A DNA stretch of 64,000 nucleotides from Streptomyces populi. Lineage in GTDB: Bacteria; Actinomycetota; Actinomycetes; Streptomycetales; Streptomycetaceae. Within the stretch, counting starts at the first letter, position 1, and each line of letters begins with the position of its first letter. The stretch spans positions 1 through 64,000 of the forward strand of contig NZ_KZ626873.1 of the NCBI RefSeq assembly GCF_002911015.1. Direction: 5' to 3'. The notes under the pieces are model-generated. The model ran no database searches. It was not told where the DNA came from and saw nothing but the letters and a program-made list of their open reading frames with translations. The position numbers and the translations under genes were made by a program. Positions 24,894 to 32,789 of the stretch are shown piece after piece.

Positions 24894-26225
24894 TCACCGG
24901 GTCCGGCGTCCCGGCATGAACGTGAGGACCGCGCCGCCCAGCAGGACGACCGTGCCCGCCACCAGCCCGAGCGCCTGAAGGGCCGCGTGGCTGTCGGAGC
25001 CCGTCTCCGCCAGGCCTCCGCTGGAGGACGTACCGGCGGAACCGGAGCCGGACGAGGAGGACCCGCCGCCCGAGGCGCCGTTCGCCTGCTCCGAGGTGTC
25101 CAGGGTCAGCGAGACCTCGGACCTGGCCGGGGTGCAGGTCGTGGTCGTGCCGAGGGCCATCACCGTCAGCACGCCCGGGGACAGGGTCGAACTGCCGGTC
25201 GCGCCCGGCTTGTAGGTGCCCTTCAGATCGGGGATCTCGATCGGGTCGCCGGACTTGATCGGCGCGGAGTTCGTCGGCCCCTCGACGTGCACCGTGCCCT
25301 TGTCGGCGCCGCCCAGGACCACCTCCATCGACGGCTTCACGGAGTCCGCGGGGATGTCCGCCGGACTGTCCATCACCGACGCCTTGAACCGCACGGTGAG
25401 GTCGAAACTCCCGCCGTTCTTCTTCGCGTCGATCTGGACGGCCGAGGTGGCGTTCTTGTCGCCGATCGGCGTCTTGCACGCGTAGGGCACGGAGACCTCC
25501 TTGCCCGTGAAGTCGGTCTGCCCGTTCCCGGAACCGCCGGTGTCGGTCCCGCTGCCGCTGGGCGACGGCGTGGCCGACCCGCTCGGCGTCGGGGTGGGCG
25601 ACGGCGTGGGAGTGGGGGTGGGCGTCGGGGTCGGCGTGCCGCCCGTCCCGCCGCTCGTCACCTTGATGGTCGCCGAGGGGTTCACCGCCTCCTTGGGCGT
25701 GCACTTGGTGTCGGTGGAGATCGGCTTGTTGACGTTGATGTTGTACGCACCCGGGGTGAGCGTGACGTCGCCCGCCGTCGTCAGCTTCAGCCTGCCCGTC
25801 ATGTCGGACAGCTTCATGTCGCTGTTCTTGGGGATGGCGGGGTTCGTGCGCGGTCCCTCCATCGCGATGTCCGCCGTCTGGGCTCCGCCGGCCTTCAGCG
25901 TGCCGGTGGGTTTGACGGTGTCCTTGTCGAGGTCGAGGACGTCGGGGTTCTTCGAGGCCGCCTGGACGAACTTCCAGGTGACGGTGACCTCGTCGCCCAC
26001 CTTCGCCTCGGCGGGCGCGGTGATCTCCACCTTGGTGGTGCCCTCCACCGGGGGCAGCCCGGAGATCGCGGGCGGAACGCACTCCGTGCTGTACGACACC
26101 TCGGCGGCCTGCGCCGGGACGGCGGCCACCCCCAGCAGGACGCCCGCACCGCCGAGCATCAGCGCGACCCCGGCCGCGCCCGCTCTGCGGCCCCGGGCCG
26201 GTACCACTCTCCGTAGCGTGCTCAC
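24894..26225 (-). CDS. Sortase-anchored surface protein (LAETG) with two related extracellular modules
   Basis: Secreted cell-wall protein, 443 aa. The signal peptide is basic then hydrophobic (GVALMLGGAGVLLGVAAVPAQA). Module A (about 38-175) and module B (about 232-375) share a fold. Each opens with a cysteine strand (module B CKTPIGDK) and closes with a second cysteine (ALGTTTTCTP in B). A Thr-Pro repeat linker joins them. The C terminus is a class E sorting signal: LAETG, hydrophobic helix, then RRTR. GTG 26225 overlaps the upstream stop (GTGA). Module B matches the protein at 28342-29079. The binding partner is unknown. Confidence 0.85.
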   Translation of the reverse strand: MSTLRRVVPARGRRAGAAGVALMLGGAGVLLGVAAVPAQAAEVSYSTECVPPAISGLPPVEGTTKVEITAPAEAKVGDEVTVTWKFVQAASKNPDVLDLDKDTVKPTGTLKAGGAQTADIAMEGPRTNPAIPKNSDMKLSDMTGRLKLTTAGDVTLTPGAYNINVNKPISTDTKCTPKEAVNPSATIKVTSGGTGGTPTPTPTPTPTPSPTPTPSGSATPSPSGSGTDTGGSGNGQTDFTGKEVSVPYACKTPIGDKNATSAVQIDAKKNGGSFDLTVRFKASVMDSPADIPADSVKPSMEVVLGGADKGTVHVEGPTNSAPIKSGDPIEIPDLKGTYKPGATGSSTLSPGVLTVMALGTTTTCTPARSEVSLTLDTSEQANGASGGGSSSSGSGSAGTSSSGGLAETGSDSHAALQALGLVAGTVVLLGGAVLTFMPGRRTR

Positions 26226-27334
26226 GCGTGCCCCTTTCTCGTCTGCGTCGTCGGACCGTTCTCGTGCGGTGCGGAGAGCTGACCGTTCGTCCCGGTCCCC
26301 GGATCGTCGTCCGGGGTGAACCAGGGCAGGGCCGGGGAGGCCGAGGCGTCCGCCGGGGTCCGGGGGGCGGGGTCCGACCAGGGCAGGCGCAGCGTGAGCC
26401 CGGCCGGGGCCGGCCTTCCGCGGTGGCCGGCGCGCCCGGTCGACCGGCGCGGGCGCACCCGGTCCACCACGGCCATGCCGATCCGGAACACGGCGGCCGG
26501 GACGACCACGCAGAGCAGGACCCAGAAGACGGTGACGCCCCAGGGGCGGCCCACGCCCCACGGCTGCTCGGCGAGCACCTTCCCGCCGTACTTCAGCGAG
26601 ACCGTGTAGTCGCCGTGCGCTCCGGCCGACAGTTCGACCGGGATCCTGATCCGCGCCTTGCGGCCGGGCTCGATGGTGCCGCGCCACTGCTGTTCCTCCC
26701 ACTGCGGGGCGAACACCCCGTGGGCGGTGCCGACCTGGAAGACCGGGTTCCGCACGGGAGCCGTGCCGACGTTGCCGACGGTGAGGACGAGGGTGCGTGA
26801 GGGGGGCGAGCCGAACCAGGTCAGCAGACCGCTCGACCCGTCGAGCCGGGTGTCGGTCAGGACCGAGATCCGGCCGCCGCCCTCCTCCTTCGGCAGCGGC
26901 TCGACCGGGTGGCCCGCCACCATGAAGACGGCGTCGGCCTCGGCCTTCTCGCCGGTGACGGTGGCGACGTGCACCACGCAGGGGCAGGGCTCGGGCGGCT
27001 CGGTCACCGGCAGTTTCTTGCTGAAGCCGCCCTTCGCGTCGGTGGTGACGGCCCGTCCGTCGGCGTTGGCACAGGAGTTGGTGCCGCCGATCACCCCGCG
27101 CGAGGGCACGGACCGCCCGCAGATCAGCATCATCAGCAGCGTTCCGGGCCGCCATCCGCTGCCGGTCACGGTGACCGAACCGCCGCTGCCCGCCTCGGAC
27201 CTGGACAGCGTGACGCCCGGCTTCCCGGCGGCGGACGCCGGGGCCACCGGGGCCAGCACCGCCGACAGGACCAGGACGAGTGCCGGCACCGCCCCCAGCG
27301 CCGCCGCCCGTATCTTGCCGCCCAGGACGCTCAC
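26222..27334 (-). CDS. Secreted/membrane accessory protein of the sortase-substrate locus
   Basis: A 370-aa protein with a signal peptide (ALGAVPALVLVLSAVLAPVAPASA). The Ig-like domain reads VTLSRSEAGSGGSVTVTGSGWRPGT, as in actinobacterial neocarzinostatin-like folds, and has several cysteines (ICGRS, NSCANA, EPCPCV). A second beta-domain about 150-260 follows. One membrane helix (VTVFWVLLCVVVPAAVFRIGM) precedes a cytoplasmic basic Pro-rich tail. GTG 27334 overlaps the upstream stop, and its own stop overlaps the LAETG gene, so the three genes are translationally coupled. No precise family name; the topology is clear. Confidence 0.75.
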   Translation of the reverse strand: MSVLGGKIRAAALGAVPALVLVLSAVLAPVAPASAAGKPGVTLSRSEAGSGGSVTVTGSGWRPGTLLMMLICGRSVPSRGVIGGTNSCANADGRAVTTDAKGGFSKKLPVTEPPEPCPCVVHVATVTGEKAEADAVFMVAGHPVEPLPKEEGGGRISVLTDTRLDGSSGLLTWFGSPPSRTLVLTVGNVGTAPVRNPVFQVGTAHGVFAPQWEEQQWRGTIEPGRKARIRIPVELSAGAHGDYTVSLKYGGKVLAEQPWGVGRPWGVTVFWVLLCVVVPAAVFRIGMAVVDRVRPRRSTGRAGHRGRPAPAGLTLRLPWSDPAPRTPADASASPALPWFTPDDDPGTGTNGQLSAPHENGPTTQTRKGHA

Positions 27335-28311
27335 GACACCGCTCCCGTCAACTCGACCTCCGTGCCGGGTCGTTCACCGGCCCCGCCGTCCCGCTCCCGG
27401 CGCCCGCCACGCCACGGTCCCCGCGTCCCGGTCCGCCTCCGCCTCCGTACGACGGACCAGACGCCCGGCACCGCCACCAGGACGCCTCCCGCCCCGGCCA
27501 CGGCCCCCCACGGCACGAACCGGACCGACACGGTCGCCGCCGAGCGCACACCGCCCGCCGCCGTCACCGTCAGCCGCACGTCCGCCGCGTCGAGGACCGG
27601 CGGGTCGGTCCACGGCTCGTGGAGCACGGCCCGGCCGCCCGGCGGGAGTTCGACGGGCAGGACGCGCGGGCCCCGGTCGAGCAGGGTTCCGAAGACCCCG
27701 TCGACGTGCACGGCGAGGCGCGGGGCGAGGACCGTGGTGCCGCGGTTGACCAGCTCGTACGAGATCCGCCCGCCGCCCACCCTGACGTGCTCGACGGTCA
27801 GCGCCGGCAACGCCGGTCCCGGCACCCGGAGCCGGACCCGGACCGCCGAGGTGCGTCCGCCGCCGCTCGCGACGATCGCGCCGGGATGGTCACCGGGCAC
27901 CGCCCCGGCCGGGACGCCGATGGTGAACGGGACGTCGGCGCGGGTGTGCGCCGGCACCCGTACGGACAGTTCGCGCACCGCGGTCCGGCGGCCGCGCGCA
28001 CGTCCGGCGAAGGCGATCCACGCGCCCGCGTCCGCGGGCCGTCCGTCCATGGCGGAGGTGCCGTCGGGGGTGTCGTCCGCGGCGCCGCGCAGCCGGACGG
28101 TGAGGGGCCGCGCACCCGGGTTGAGCACGGACACCGCGTCCTGAAGGACCGTACCGGGGGCGCCCTCCGCGTAGACGGAGGGCCGTCCGTCGGCCGCGCC
28201 GCCCGCGGCCGGCACGACGGACCAGCCCTCGGCGGCCAGGGCCGTCGGTGCCGCGCCCAGCAGCACCAGGGTCAGGCCCAGCACGCGGGCGGCGGGGAGT
28301 GCGTACGGCAT
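27331..28311 (-). CDS. DUF916-like (WxL-associated type) secreted protein with C-terminal TM
   Basis: A 326-aa predicted exported protein. The signal peptide is VLGLTLVLLGAAPTALA. An N-terminal beta domain (WSVVPAAGG, SVLNPGARPLTVRLRG, VPFTIGVPAGAVPGDHPGAI) resembles the DUF916 peptidoglycan-associated domain of Gram-positive surface clusters. A second Ig-like domain about 170-260, one helix (VAGAGGVLVAVPGVWSVV) and a basic tail follow. ATG 28311. It overlaps the next gene by GTGA. Together with the two sortase substrates it suggests assembly of a wall-attached complex, which is inference. Confidence 0.75.
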   Translation of the reverse strand: MPYALPAARVLGLTLVLLGAAPTALAAEGWSVVPAAGGAADGRPSVYAEGAPGTVLQDAVSVLNPGARPLTVRLRGAADDTPDGTSAMDGRPADAGAWIAFAGRARGRRTAVRELSVRVPAHTRADVPFTIGVPAGAVPGDHPGAIVASGGGRTSAVRVRLRVPGPALPALTVEHVRVGGGRISYELVNRGTTVLAPRLAVHVDGVFGTLLDRGPRVLPVELPPGGRAVLHEPWTDPPVLDAADVRLTVTAAGGVRSAATVSVRFVPWGAVAGAGGVLVAVPGVWSVVRRRRRTGTRGPWRGGRRERDGGAGERPGTEVELTGAVS

Positions 28312-28341
28312 GCGGCGGCTCCAGGTCGTGGTGCGGGAAGG

Positions 28342-29079
28342 TCAGCGGCGTACCGCCTGGTGCCTGCGCGTCAGCCACAGCACGCCCGCCGCGCCCGCGA
28401 GCAGGACCGTGCCGCCGAGGGTGCCGAGGGCGACCACGGAGTCCTCGGGACCGGTCTGCGGGAGGGATCCGCCGGAGTCGGTGCCGCTCTGGCTCCCGCT
28501 GGATCCGGAACCGGAGGAACCCGAACTCGACGAGCCCGAGGTCGACGAACCCGACCCGCCGGCCGCCGCGACGTCGAGGGTCAGCGAGGGTCCCGGACTG
28601 TTCGAGGGCGTGCAGGTGGTCGTGGTGCCGAGGGCCTTGATGGTGAGGACGCCCGCGGTGAAGGTGACCTTGCCGGACTTCTTCGGCGTGTAGGTCCCGC
28701 TCAAGTCATTGATCTTGATGGGGGTGTTGGCGGGGATGGCCGCCGCGTTGGCCGGACCGCTGACCGCCACCGTGCCGCTGTCCGCGCCGCCCACCTTGAT
28801 GACCGCGCTCGGCGTCATCGCGCCCTTGCCGAGCTCGACCGGACTGGAGGAGACGCCCTTCTGCCAGGACATGGTGAGCTTGTAGGAGCTGCCGCTCTTG
28901 ACACCTTTGATGTCGATGGGCGACACGGCGCTCTTGTCGCCGATCGGCGTCTTGCACTGGTAGTTGACGTCCACCACCTGGGCCTGGGCTGCGGGGGCGG
29001 CCGTCAGCACCGCCGAGCCGGCCAGGGCCGCGGCGAACGCGAGCGCGGCGGTTCGTTTCTGGTACGTCCGGTACGACAC
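28342..29079 (-). CDS. Sortase-anchored surface protein (LPQTG), single module
   Basis: A 245-aa secreted protein with signal peptide KRTAALAFAAALAGSAVLTA. One extracellular module (about 38-180) starts VNYQCKTPIGDK and ends IKALGTTTTCTP, the same landmarks as module B of the LAETG protein. A Ser/Gly linker leads to the sorting signal LPQTG, hydrophobic helix and RRHQAVRR. GTG 29079 follows GAGGGG by 7 bases; ATG 29094 is possible. It is the first gene of the minus-strand surface locus. The classic LPxTG-type motif next to an LAxTG protein suggests two sortase specificities or one relaxed enzyme. Confidence 0.85.
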   Translation of the reverse strand: MSYRTYQKRTAALAFAAALAGSAVLTAAPAAQAQVVDVNYQCKTPIGDKSAVSPIDIKGVKSGSSYKLTMSWQKGVSSSPVELGKGAMTPSAVIKVGGADSGTVAVSGPANAAAIPANTPIKINDLSGTYTPKKSGKVTFTAGVLTIKALGTTTTCTPSNSPGPSLTLDVAAAGGSGSSTSGSSSSGSSGSGSSGSQSGTDSGGSLPQTGPEDSVVALGTLGGTVLLAGAAGVLWLTRRHQAVRR

Positions 29080-29099
29080 GGGCCTGCCCCTCATTTCTG

Positions 29100-30109
29100 A
29101 CGGAACATCAGATCGGCCGTCAAGGTACGCCCGGGAACTTGTGGAGGGAAGACAAAGTGCGCGCCGGATCCGCGGGGATCCCCGGCGCACCGGGCGTCAC
29201 ACCGAGGAGCCTTCGAGCCGCGGGTGGCCAAGTCCATGGAACGGGCGTGGAGTCGGGAGGCCGTCCCCAGGGGCGGACCGAGAAGCGGCCCCGCGAAGCC
29301 GACGGGAGGAGCGGACACGACCCCGGACGGGCCCGGGCGACCACTTCACGGAGGCCACCCGGCCCACGGCCCGCACCGAAACCCACACGCGCGCGAGCCC
29401 GGTCGCGGAACGAACGGACCTGCCGGCGGCACGCGTTCCGGCCCGGAAGCAGGCGAGTCGGAGCACGCCCCGTACCGGTGCCGGCACCGGCACCGGCGAA
29501 GGCCGCCTCGGCCACGGGGCGAACCGGACGGGACGAACGGCCAGGACACCGGCGGACGGCGGCACACCCCGCGAGGGCGACCTCGACCGCAGGACCGCCG
29601 GCACCGCCCCGGCAGGCGGGCCGCACACCGGGCCGACGGCCGGCCGACGCCGGACCGGGGCACGGGGCTGGACCACGGCGGCCCAGCCCTGAGGCCACGA
29701 CGGACACCGCCCCGGCAGAGCAAGCCGCGCATCAGACCGACGGTCGGTCGGCCACGAGCCGGGACGGCAGCCGGACCGGCATCGGACCGGACCGACGACG
29801 AGCCGGCGACGGACCAGGTCACGGGACTGGAGCACGACCGGCCGGGCCCGGGCTGCGGACAGGCGGACCGGCGACCGGCGACCGGCGACCGGACAAGCAG
29901 ACCACGCACCGGGCCGACAGCCGGCCGGCCGCGAACCGGGACAGCGACCGACCGACACCGGGCCGGGCCGGAGGCCGACCCTGCCGCGACCGGACCGACG
30001 ACGAGCCGGCGACGGGCCGGGCCGCGGAACCGGTCCACGACGGGTCGGGCGGGAGCCTCAGCGGGCGGCGGCCCGGAGGCCGGCCCTGCCGCGGATCCCG
30101 CCGGTGGGG
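29100..30109. repeat. 1-kb gene-free region of degenerate repeats
   Basis: No frame has credible gene structure. Translations are Arg/Pro/Gly/Thr low complexity on both strands. A word GGACCGACGACGAGCCGGCG recurs about 205 bp apart (near 29789 and 29994). Longer surroundings (GCACACCGGGCCGACGGCC-like segments near 29620, 29730 and 29905) look like three decayed copies of a unit. GCGACCG is stuttered at 29872-29892. Confidence 0.55.
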
Positions 30110-30664
30110 CTACGCGGGAGCGCCCAGTTCCGCCCATACCGTCTTGCCCGTGACTCCGGGCGCCCGTACGACCCCCCAGTCCAGGCAGAGCCGCTGCACG
30201 ATGAACATGCCGTGACCGCCGGGACGGCCCGCGCGGTGCGGGGTGCGCGGGGCGGGCTGGCCGGCCCCGCGGTCGGAGACCTCGATGCGCAGCACCTTGT
30301 TGTCGCAGGAGATCCGGAGTTCGTCCGGACCCTCGGCGTGCAGACAGGCGTTGGTGACCAGCTCGGAGACGACCAGCAGGACGTCCTCGGCGGCAGCGCG
30401 CCGGTCGGCGCTCGCCGCGGGCAGCCAGCCCCACGCGTACAGCGCCTGCCGGGCGAAGTCGCGGGCGAGCGGCACGACGCCGCTCTCGCCGGCGAGGCTC
30501 AGCGTGCGGGCCTGGCGGCCGACGGGCGCGGGAGCCGGGGAGGCGTCGTCGACGGGCGTCACGCCGTCCACGGGCGTCACGCTCCGCGCGGACACCGCGG
30601 AAGCGGCGCCGTCGCCCGCTTCCGGGCCGCGGTCGCCCGGCGAGCAAGGCCGGGTGGTGCTCAT
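30110..30664 (-). CDS. prsI: Anti-sigma factor serine kinase (HATPase_c), SigI regulator
   Basis: GHKL-ATPase of the RsbW/SpoIIAB type, which binds a SigB-family sigma factor and phosphorylates its anti-anti-sigma partner. The protein has 184 aa. A disordered N terminus contains a duplicated TPVDG/TPVDD. The ATPase core has N-box VVSELVTNACLHAEG, G1 SDRGAGQPAPR and G2 GGHGMFIVQRL. ATG 30664 follows GAGGTGAAG. The gene lies downstream of the STAS gene and near the divergent sigma gene, as in the sigI-arsI-prsI partner-switch locus of S. coelicolor. The symbol rests on that similarity from memory. Confidence 0.82.
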   Translation of the reverse strand: MSTTRPCSPGDRGPEAGDGAASAVSARSVTPVDGVTPVDDASPAPAPVGRQARTLSLAGESGVVPLARDFARQALYAWGWLPAASADRRAAAEDVLLVVSELVTNACLHAEGPDELRISCDNKVLRIEVSDRGAGQPAPRTPHRAGRPGGHGMFIVQRLCLDWGVVRAPGVTGKTVWAELGAPA

Positions 30665-30676
30665 CAGCGCTTCACC

Positions 30677-30925
30677 TCACCGATTCACCGGTTCACGATT
30701 CAAGACTCGGTACGCAGTACTCAGTACGGATGGATCAACGGCTTCCGCCGCTTGTGGACCAACGGCTTCCGCCGCGCCGGCCGCCGGCCCGTGGACCACC
30801 GACGTGTCCAGGATGTCTCCTGCCCGACGGAACCGTCCGAACACCCACTCATTCGGCACGGAACCCGTGACACGAGTGACGCTCCGGTCACTCAGGGACA
30901 TCAGGGGCGCGAGCGACGACATCAC
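30677..30925 (-). CDS. Possible small protein between the STAS and anti-sigma genes
   Basis: An 82-codon frame starts GTG-ATG 15 bases after the STAS gene stop, and its TGA immediately precedes the anti-sigma ribosome site, so spacing is operon-like. It contains a duplicated GCGGAAGCCGTTG segment. Third-position GC is only moderate toward the 3' end, and I recognise no domain. It could equally be spacer. Confidence 0.3.
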   Translation of the reverse strand: MMSSLAPLMSLSDRSVTRVTGSVPNEWVFGRFRRAGDILDTSVVHGPAAGAAEAVGPQAAEAVDPSVLSTAYRVLNREPVNR

Positions 30926-30939
30926 CGAAAGTCCGCGGC

Positions 30940-31308
30940 TCAGCCCGCCAGGGCCGCTTCGAGCGTGTCGTGGACGGCGAAAACGGCCTCCGCCCCGGTG
31001 ATCTCGAAGACCCGGGCCACCACCGGCTGCATCGCGGCCAGATGCACCCCGCCGCCCGCGGCCTCGGCCTTCAGCCGGGCGCCGAGCAGCACATTGAGCC
31101 CGGTGGAGTCACAGAACTCCAGACGGGAACAGTCGATGACCAGTCGCGTGCACCCCTTCTCGAGGCATCCCTCGAGTGGCTCACGCAACAGATCGGCCGT
31201 GTGGTGATCGAGCTCACCCGCGGGGGTCACGACAGCGCTCGTGCCCTCTTCCCGCACTTCGACAAGAAGCCGGCCAGACTGTGCGCTGCCGACCGTCCCG
31301 CGGTCCAT
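30940..31308 (-). CDS. arsI: STAS-domain anti-anti-sigma factor
   Basis: A 122-aa RsbV/SpoIIAA-like protein. The core has TPAGELDHHTADLLREPLE, VIDCSRLEFCDSTGLNVLLG and VFEITGAEAVFAVHDTLEAA. The serine in CDSTGLN is the expected phosphorylation site; dephosphorylated protein would sequester the anti-sigma kinase and free the sigma factor. ATG 31308 has GGGAGAGAG upstream. Divergent from the sigma gene and upstream of the kinase gene on the same strand. Confidence 0.85.
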   Translation of the reverse strand: MDRGTVGSAQSGRLLVEVREEGTSAVVTPAGELDHHTADLLREPLEGCLEKGCTRLVIDCSRLEFCDSTGLNVLLGARLKAEAAGGGVHLAAMQPVVARVFEITGAEAVFAVHDTLEAALAG

Positions 31309-31557
31309 GCCGTCTCTCTCCCGAGTGTCGCGACTACTGACGTACGCACTCGAACACTACGCCTTCTCCACGCCACCCGACACCCGAACAACCCTACGGA
31401 AATGGACATTTCATACCAGATGACACTTGCGGCGAGTTCGGGAAACCGGGTAGGGCTAGAAGAGACAGCTATTCGACCCGGCCGGCTCTGGAGGCGCCGC
31501 ACACCGCAGTGCACGTATGGGCATCGGCGGCCATATGCCGAGAACGATGGAGGGCAC
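31309..31557. promoter_or_regulatory. Divergent promoter region of the partner-switch locus
   Basis: A 249-bp region, less GC-rich than its surroundings, serves the STAS gene (minus) and the sigma gene (plus). A GGGTAG hexamer on the plus strand (near 31448-31453) resembles the -10 of SigB-type promoters (GGGTAC/T). TAGTGT on the minus strand (31354-31359) is a plausible -10 for the STAS gene. No good -35 partners are visible. Confidence 0.35.
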
Positions 31558-32466
31558 ATGTCACCCCGGCTCGACGCATCGCAGACCCTGACGGCGACGT
31601 CGGCACCTTCTCCGGAAGCTCCGGAGCACGTCGACGGAACCGGAACCCACGGAGTCGACGGACTCTCCGGACTCCCGGAGATCCCCCCGTACGACGAAGT
31701 GGGGCCGGTGGACGCACGGGCTCTGTCCAAGACACTCTTCGCACGGCTTCAGTCCCTCGAAGAGGGCACGCACGACTACGCGTACGTCCGCAACACACTC
31801 GTCGAACTCAACCTCGCGCTGGTGAAGTTCGCCGCCTCCCGCTTCCGCTCCCGCAGCGAGCCGATGGAGGACATCATCCAGGTCGGCACCATCGGCCTCA
31901 TCAAGGCGATCGACCGGTTCGAGCTGAGCCGCGGGGTCGAGTTCCCCACCTTCGCCATGCCGACGATCATCGGCGAGATCAAGCGCTTCTTCCGCGACAC
32001 CTCCTGGTCCGTGCGGGTACCGCGCAGGCTCCAGGAACTCCGCCTCGACCTGGCCAAGGCCGGCGACGAGCTGGCCCAGCGCCTCGACCGCGCCCCGACC
32101 GTGGACGAACTCGCGGAGCGGCTCGGCATCAGCCGCGACGAGGTCGTCGAGGGCATGGCCGCGTCCAACGCCTACACGGCCAGCTCACTGGACGCCCAGC
32201 CCGAGGAGGACGACTCCGAGGGCGCGCTCGCGGACCGCATCGGCTACGAGGACCACGGACTCGAGGGCATCGAGTACGTGGAGTCCCTCAAGCCGCTGAT
32301 CGCCGAACTCCCGCAGCGCGACCGGCAGATCCTCTCGCTGCGGTTCGTGGCGAACATGACCCAGTCCGAGATCGGCGACGAACTCGGCATCTCCCAGATG
32401 CACGTCTCCCGGTTGCTGTCGCGCACCCTCGTGCGACTCCGGAAGGGCCTGACCGTCGAGGAGTGA
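31558..32466 (+). CDS. sigI: SigB/SigF-family RNA polymerase sigma factor, SigI-like
   Basis: Stress or developmental alternative sigma factor, 302 aa. Region 2 has YVRNTLVELNLALVKFAASR, EDIIQVGTIGLIKAIDRFE and VEFPTFAMPTIIGEIKRFFRD. Region 3 has RVPRRLQELRLDLAKA and APTVDELAERLGIS. Region 4 has LPQRDRQILSLRFVANMTQ and IGDELGISQMHVSRLLSR. The first about 50 residues are a nonconserved tail. ATG 31558 has GGAGGG only 3 bases away. The neighbouring anti-sigma and STAS genes identify a partner-switch system; the name follows the S. coelicolor locus from memory. Confidence 0.88.
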   Translation: MSPRLDASQTLTATSAPSPEAPEHVDGTGTHGVDGLSGLPEIPPYDEVGPVDARALSKTLFARLQSLEEGTHDYAYVRNTLVELNLALVKFAASRFRSRSEPMEDIIQVGTIGLIKAIDRFELSRGVEFPTFAMPTIIGEIKRFFRDTSWSVRVPRRLQELRLDLAKAGDELAQRLDRAPTVDELAERLGISRDEVVEGMAASNAYTASSLDAQPEEDDSEGALADRIGYEDHGLEGIEYVESLKPLIAELPQRDRQILSLRFVANMTQSEIGDELGISQMHVSRLLSRTLVRLRKGLTVEE

Positions 32467-32500
32467 CAGGACTTCGCGGCCCGCGGGGCCGCGCATCCGG

Positions 32501-32529
32501 GCGGTCCGGCGCGAAGAGCGCCGGGCCGC
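32501..32529 (+). terminator. Terminator of the sigma factor gene
   Basis: Twelve-bp stem (32501-32512 with 32518-32529, one G-U pair) with a GAAGA loop, followed by CCGTCTTTCC. Confidence 0.65.
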
Positions 32530-32655
32530 TCCGTCTTTCCGGGCGCCCGTCCGGCCGCCCGGCGGCGCCCCGGTCCGCCCGCCGTCGAGGCCGCTCGCCC
32601 CGACCGGGGAGAACGTCTGCACGACACAGACAACTCTCTTGCCGCGCAGGGATGT

Positions 32656-32669
32656 TGAGAGCGCTCCCA
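32656..32669. promoter_or_regulatory. CebR-like LacI-family operator
   Basis: TGAGAGCGCTCCCA matches the CebR box TGGGAGCGCTCCCA at 13 of 14 positions. It lies about 120 bp upstream of the lectin-fusion gene start. A short palindrome GTTGTT-C-AACAAC follows at 32677-32689. Confidence 0.5.
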
Positions 32670-32789
32670 TGGAATCGTTGTTCAACAACTCTTTTCCCGG
32701 CAGGCCGATCCCGCCACTATGGGCATCCCAAACTGGCCGGTACGTCAGTTCGGGACGAACACGCACCAGGCACGGGAAGGCGGAGGAAC

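Noticed and set aside
24894..27155. A single 753-codon minus-strand frame spanning two surface genes
   Set aside because: The 5' two thirds of its upstream part is out of frame with the well-supported 26222-27334 protein. A signal peptide and GTGA start at 26225 show where the real gene begins.
29139..30215. Plus-strand frames of 300-358 codons in the repeat region
   Set aside because: Composition is Arg/Gly/Pro/Thr repeats created by GC-rich sequence, with no start signal or conserved motif.
29346..30647. 433-codon minus-strand frame across the repeat region and anti-sigma gene
   Set aside because: It is a shifted reading of the anti-sigma gene followed by Arg/Pro low-complexity sequence; no domain, no ribosome site.
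31448..31453. A full SigB-type promoter for the sigma gene
   Set aside because: GGGTAG resembles the -10, but no GTTT-like -35 occurs at the proper 14-16 bp distance, so it is reported only as part of the intergenic region.
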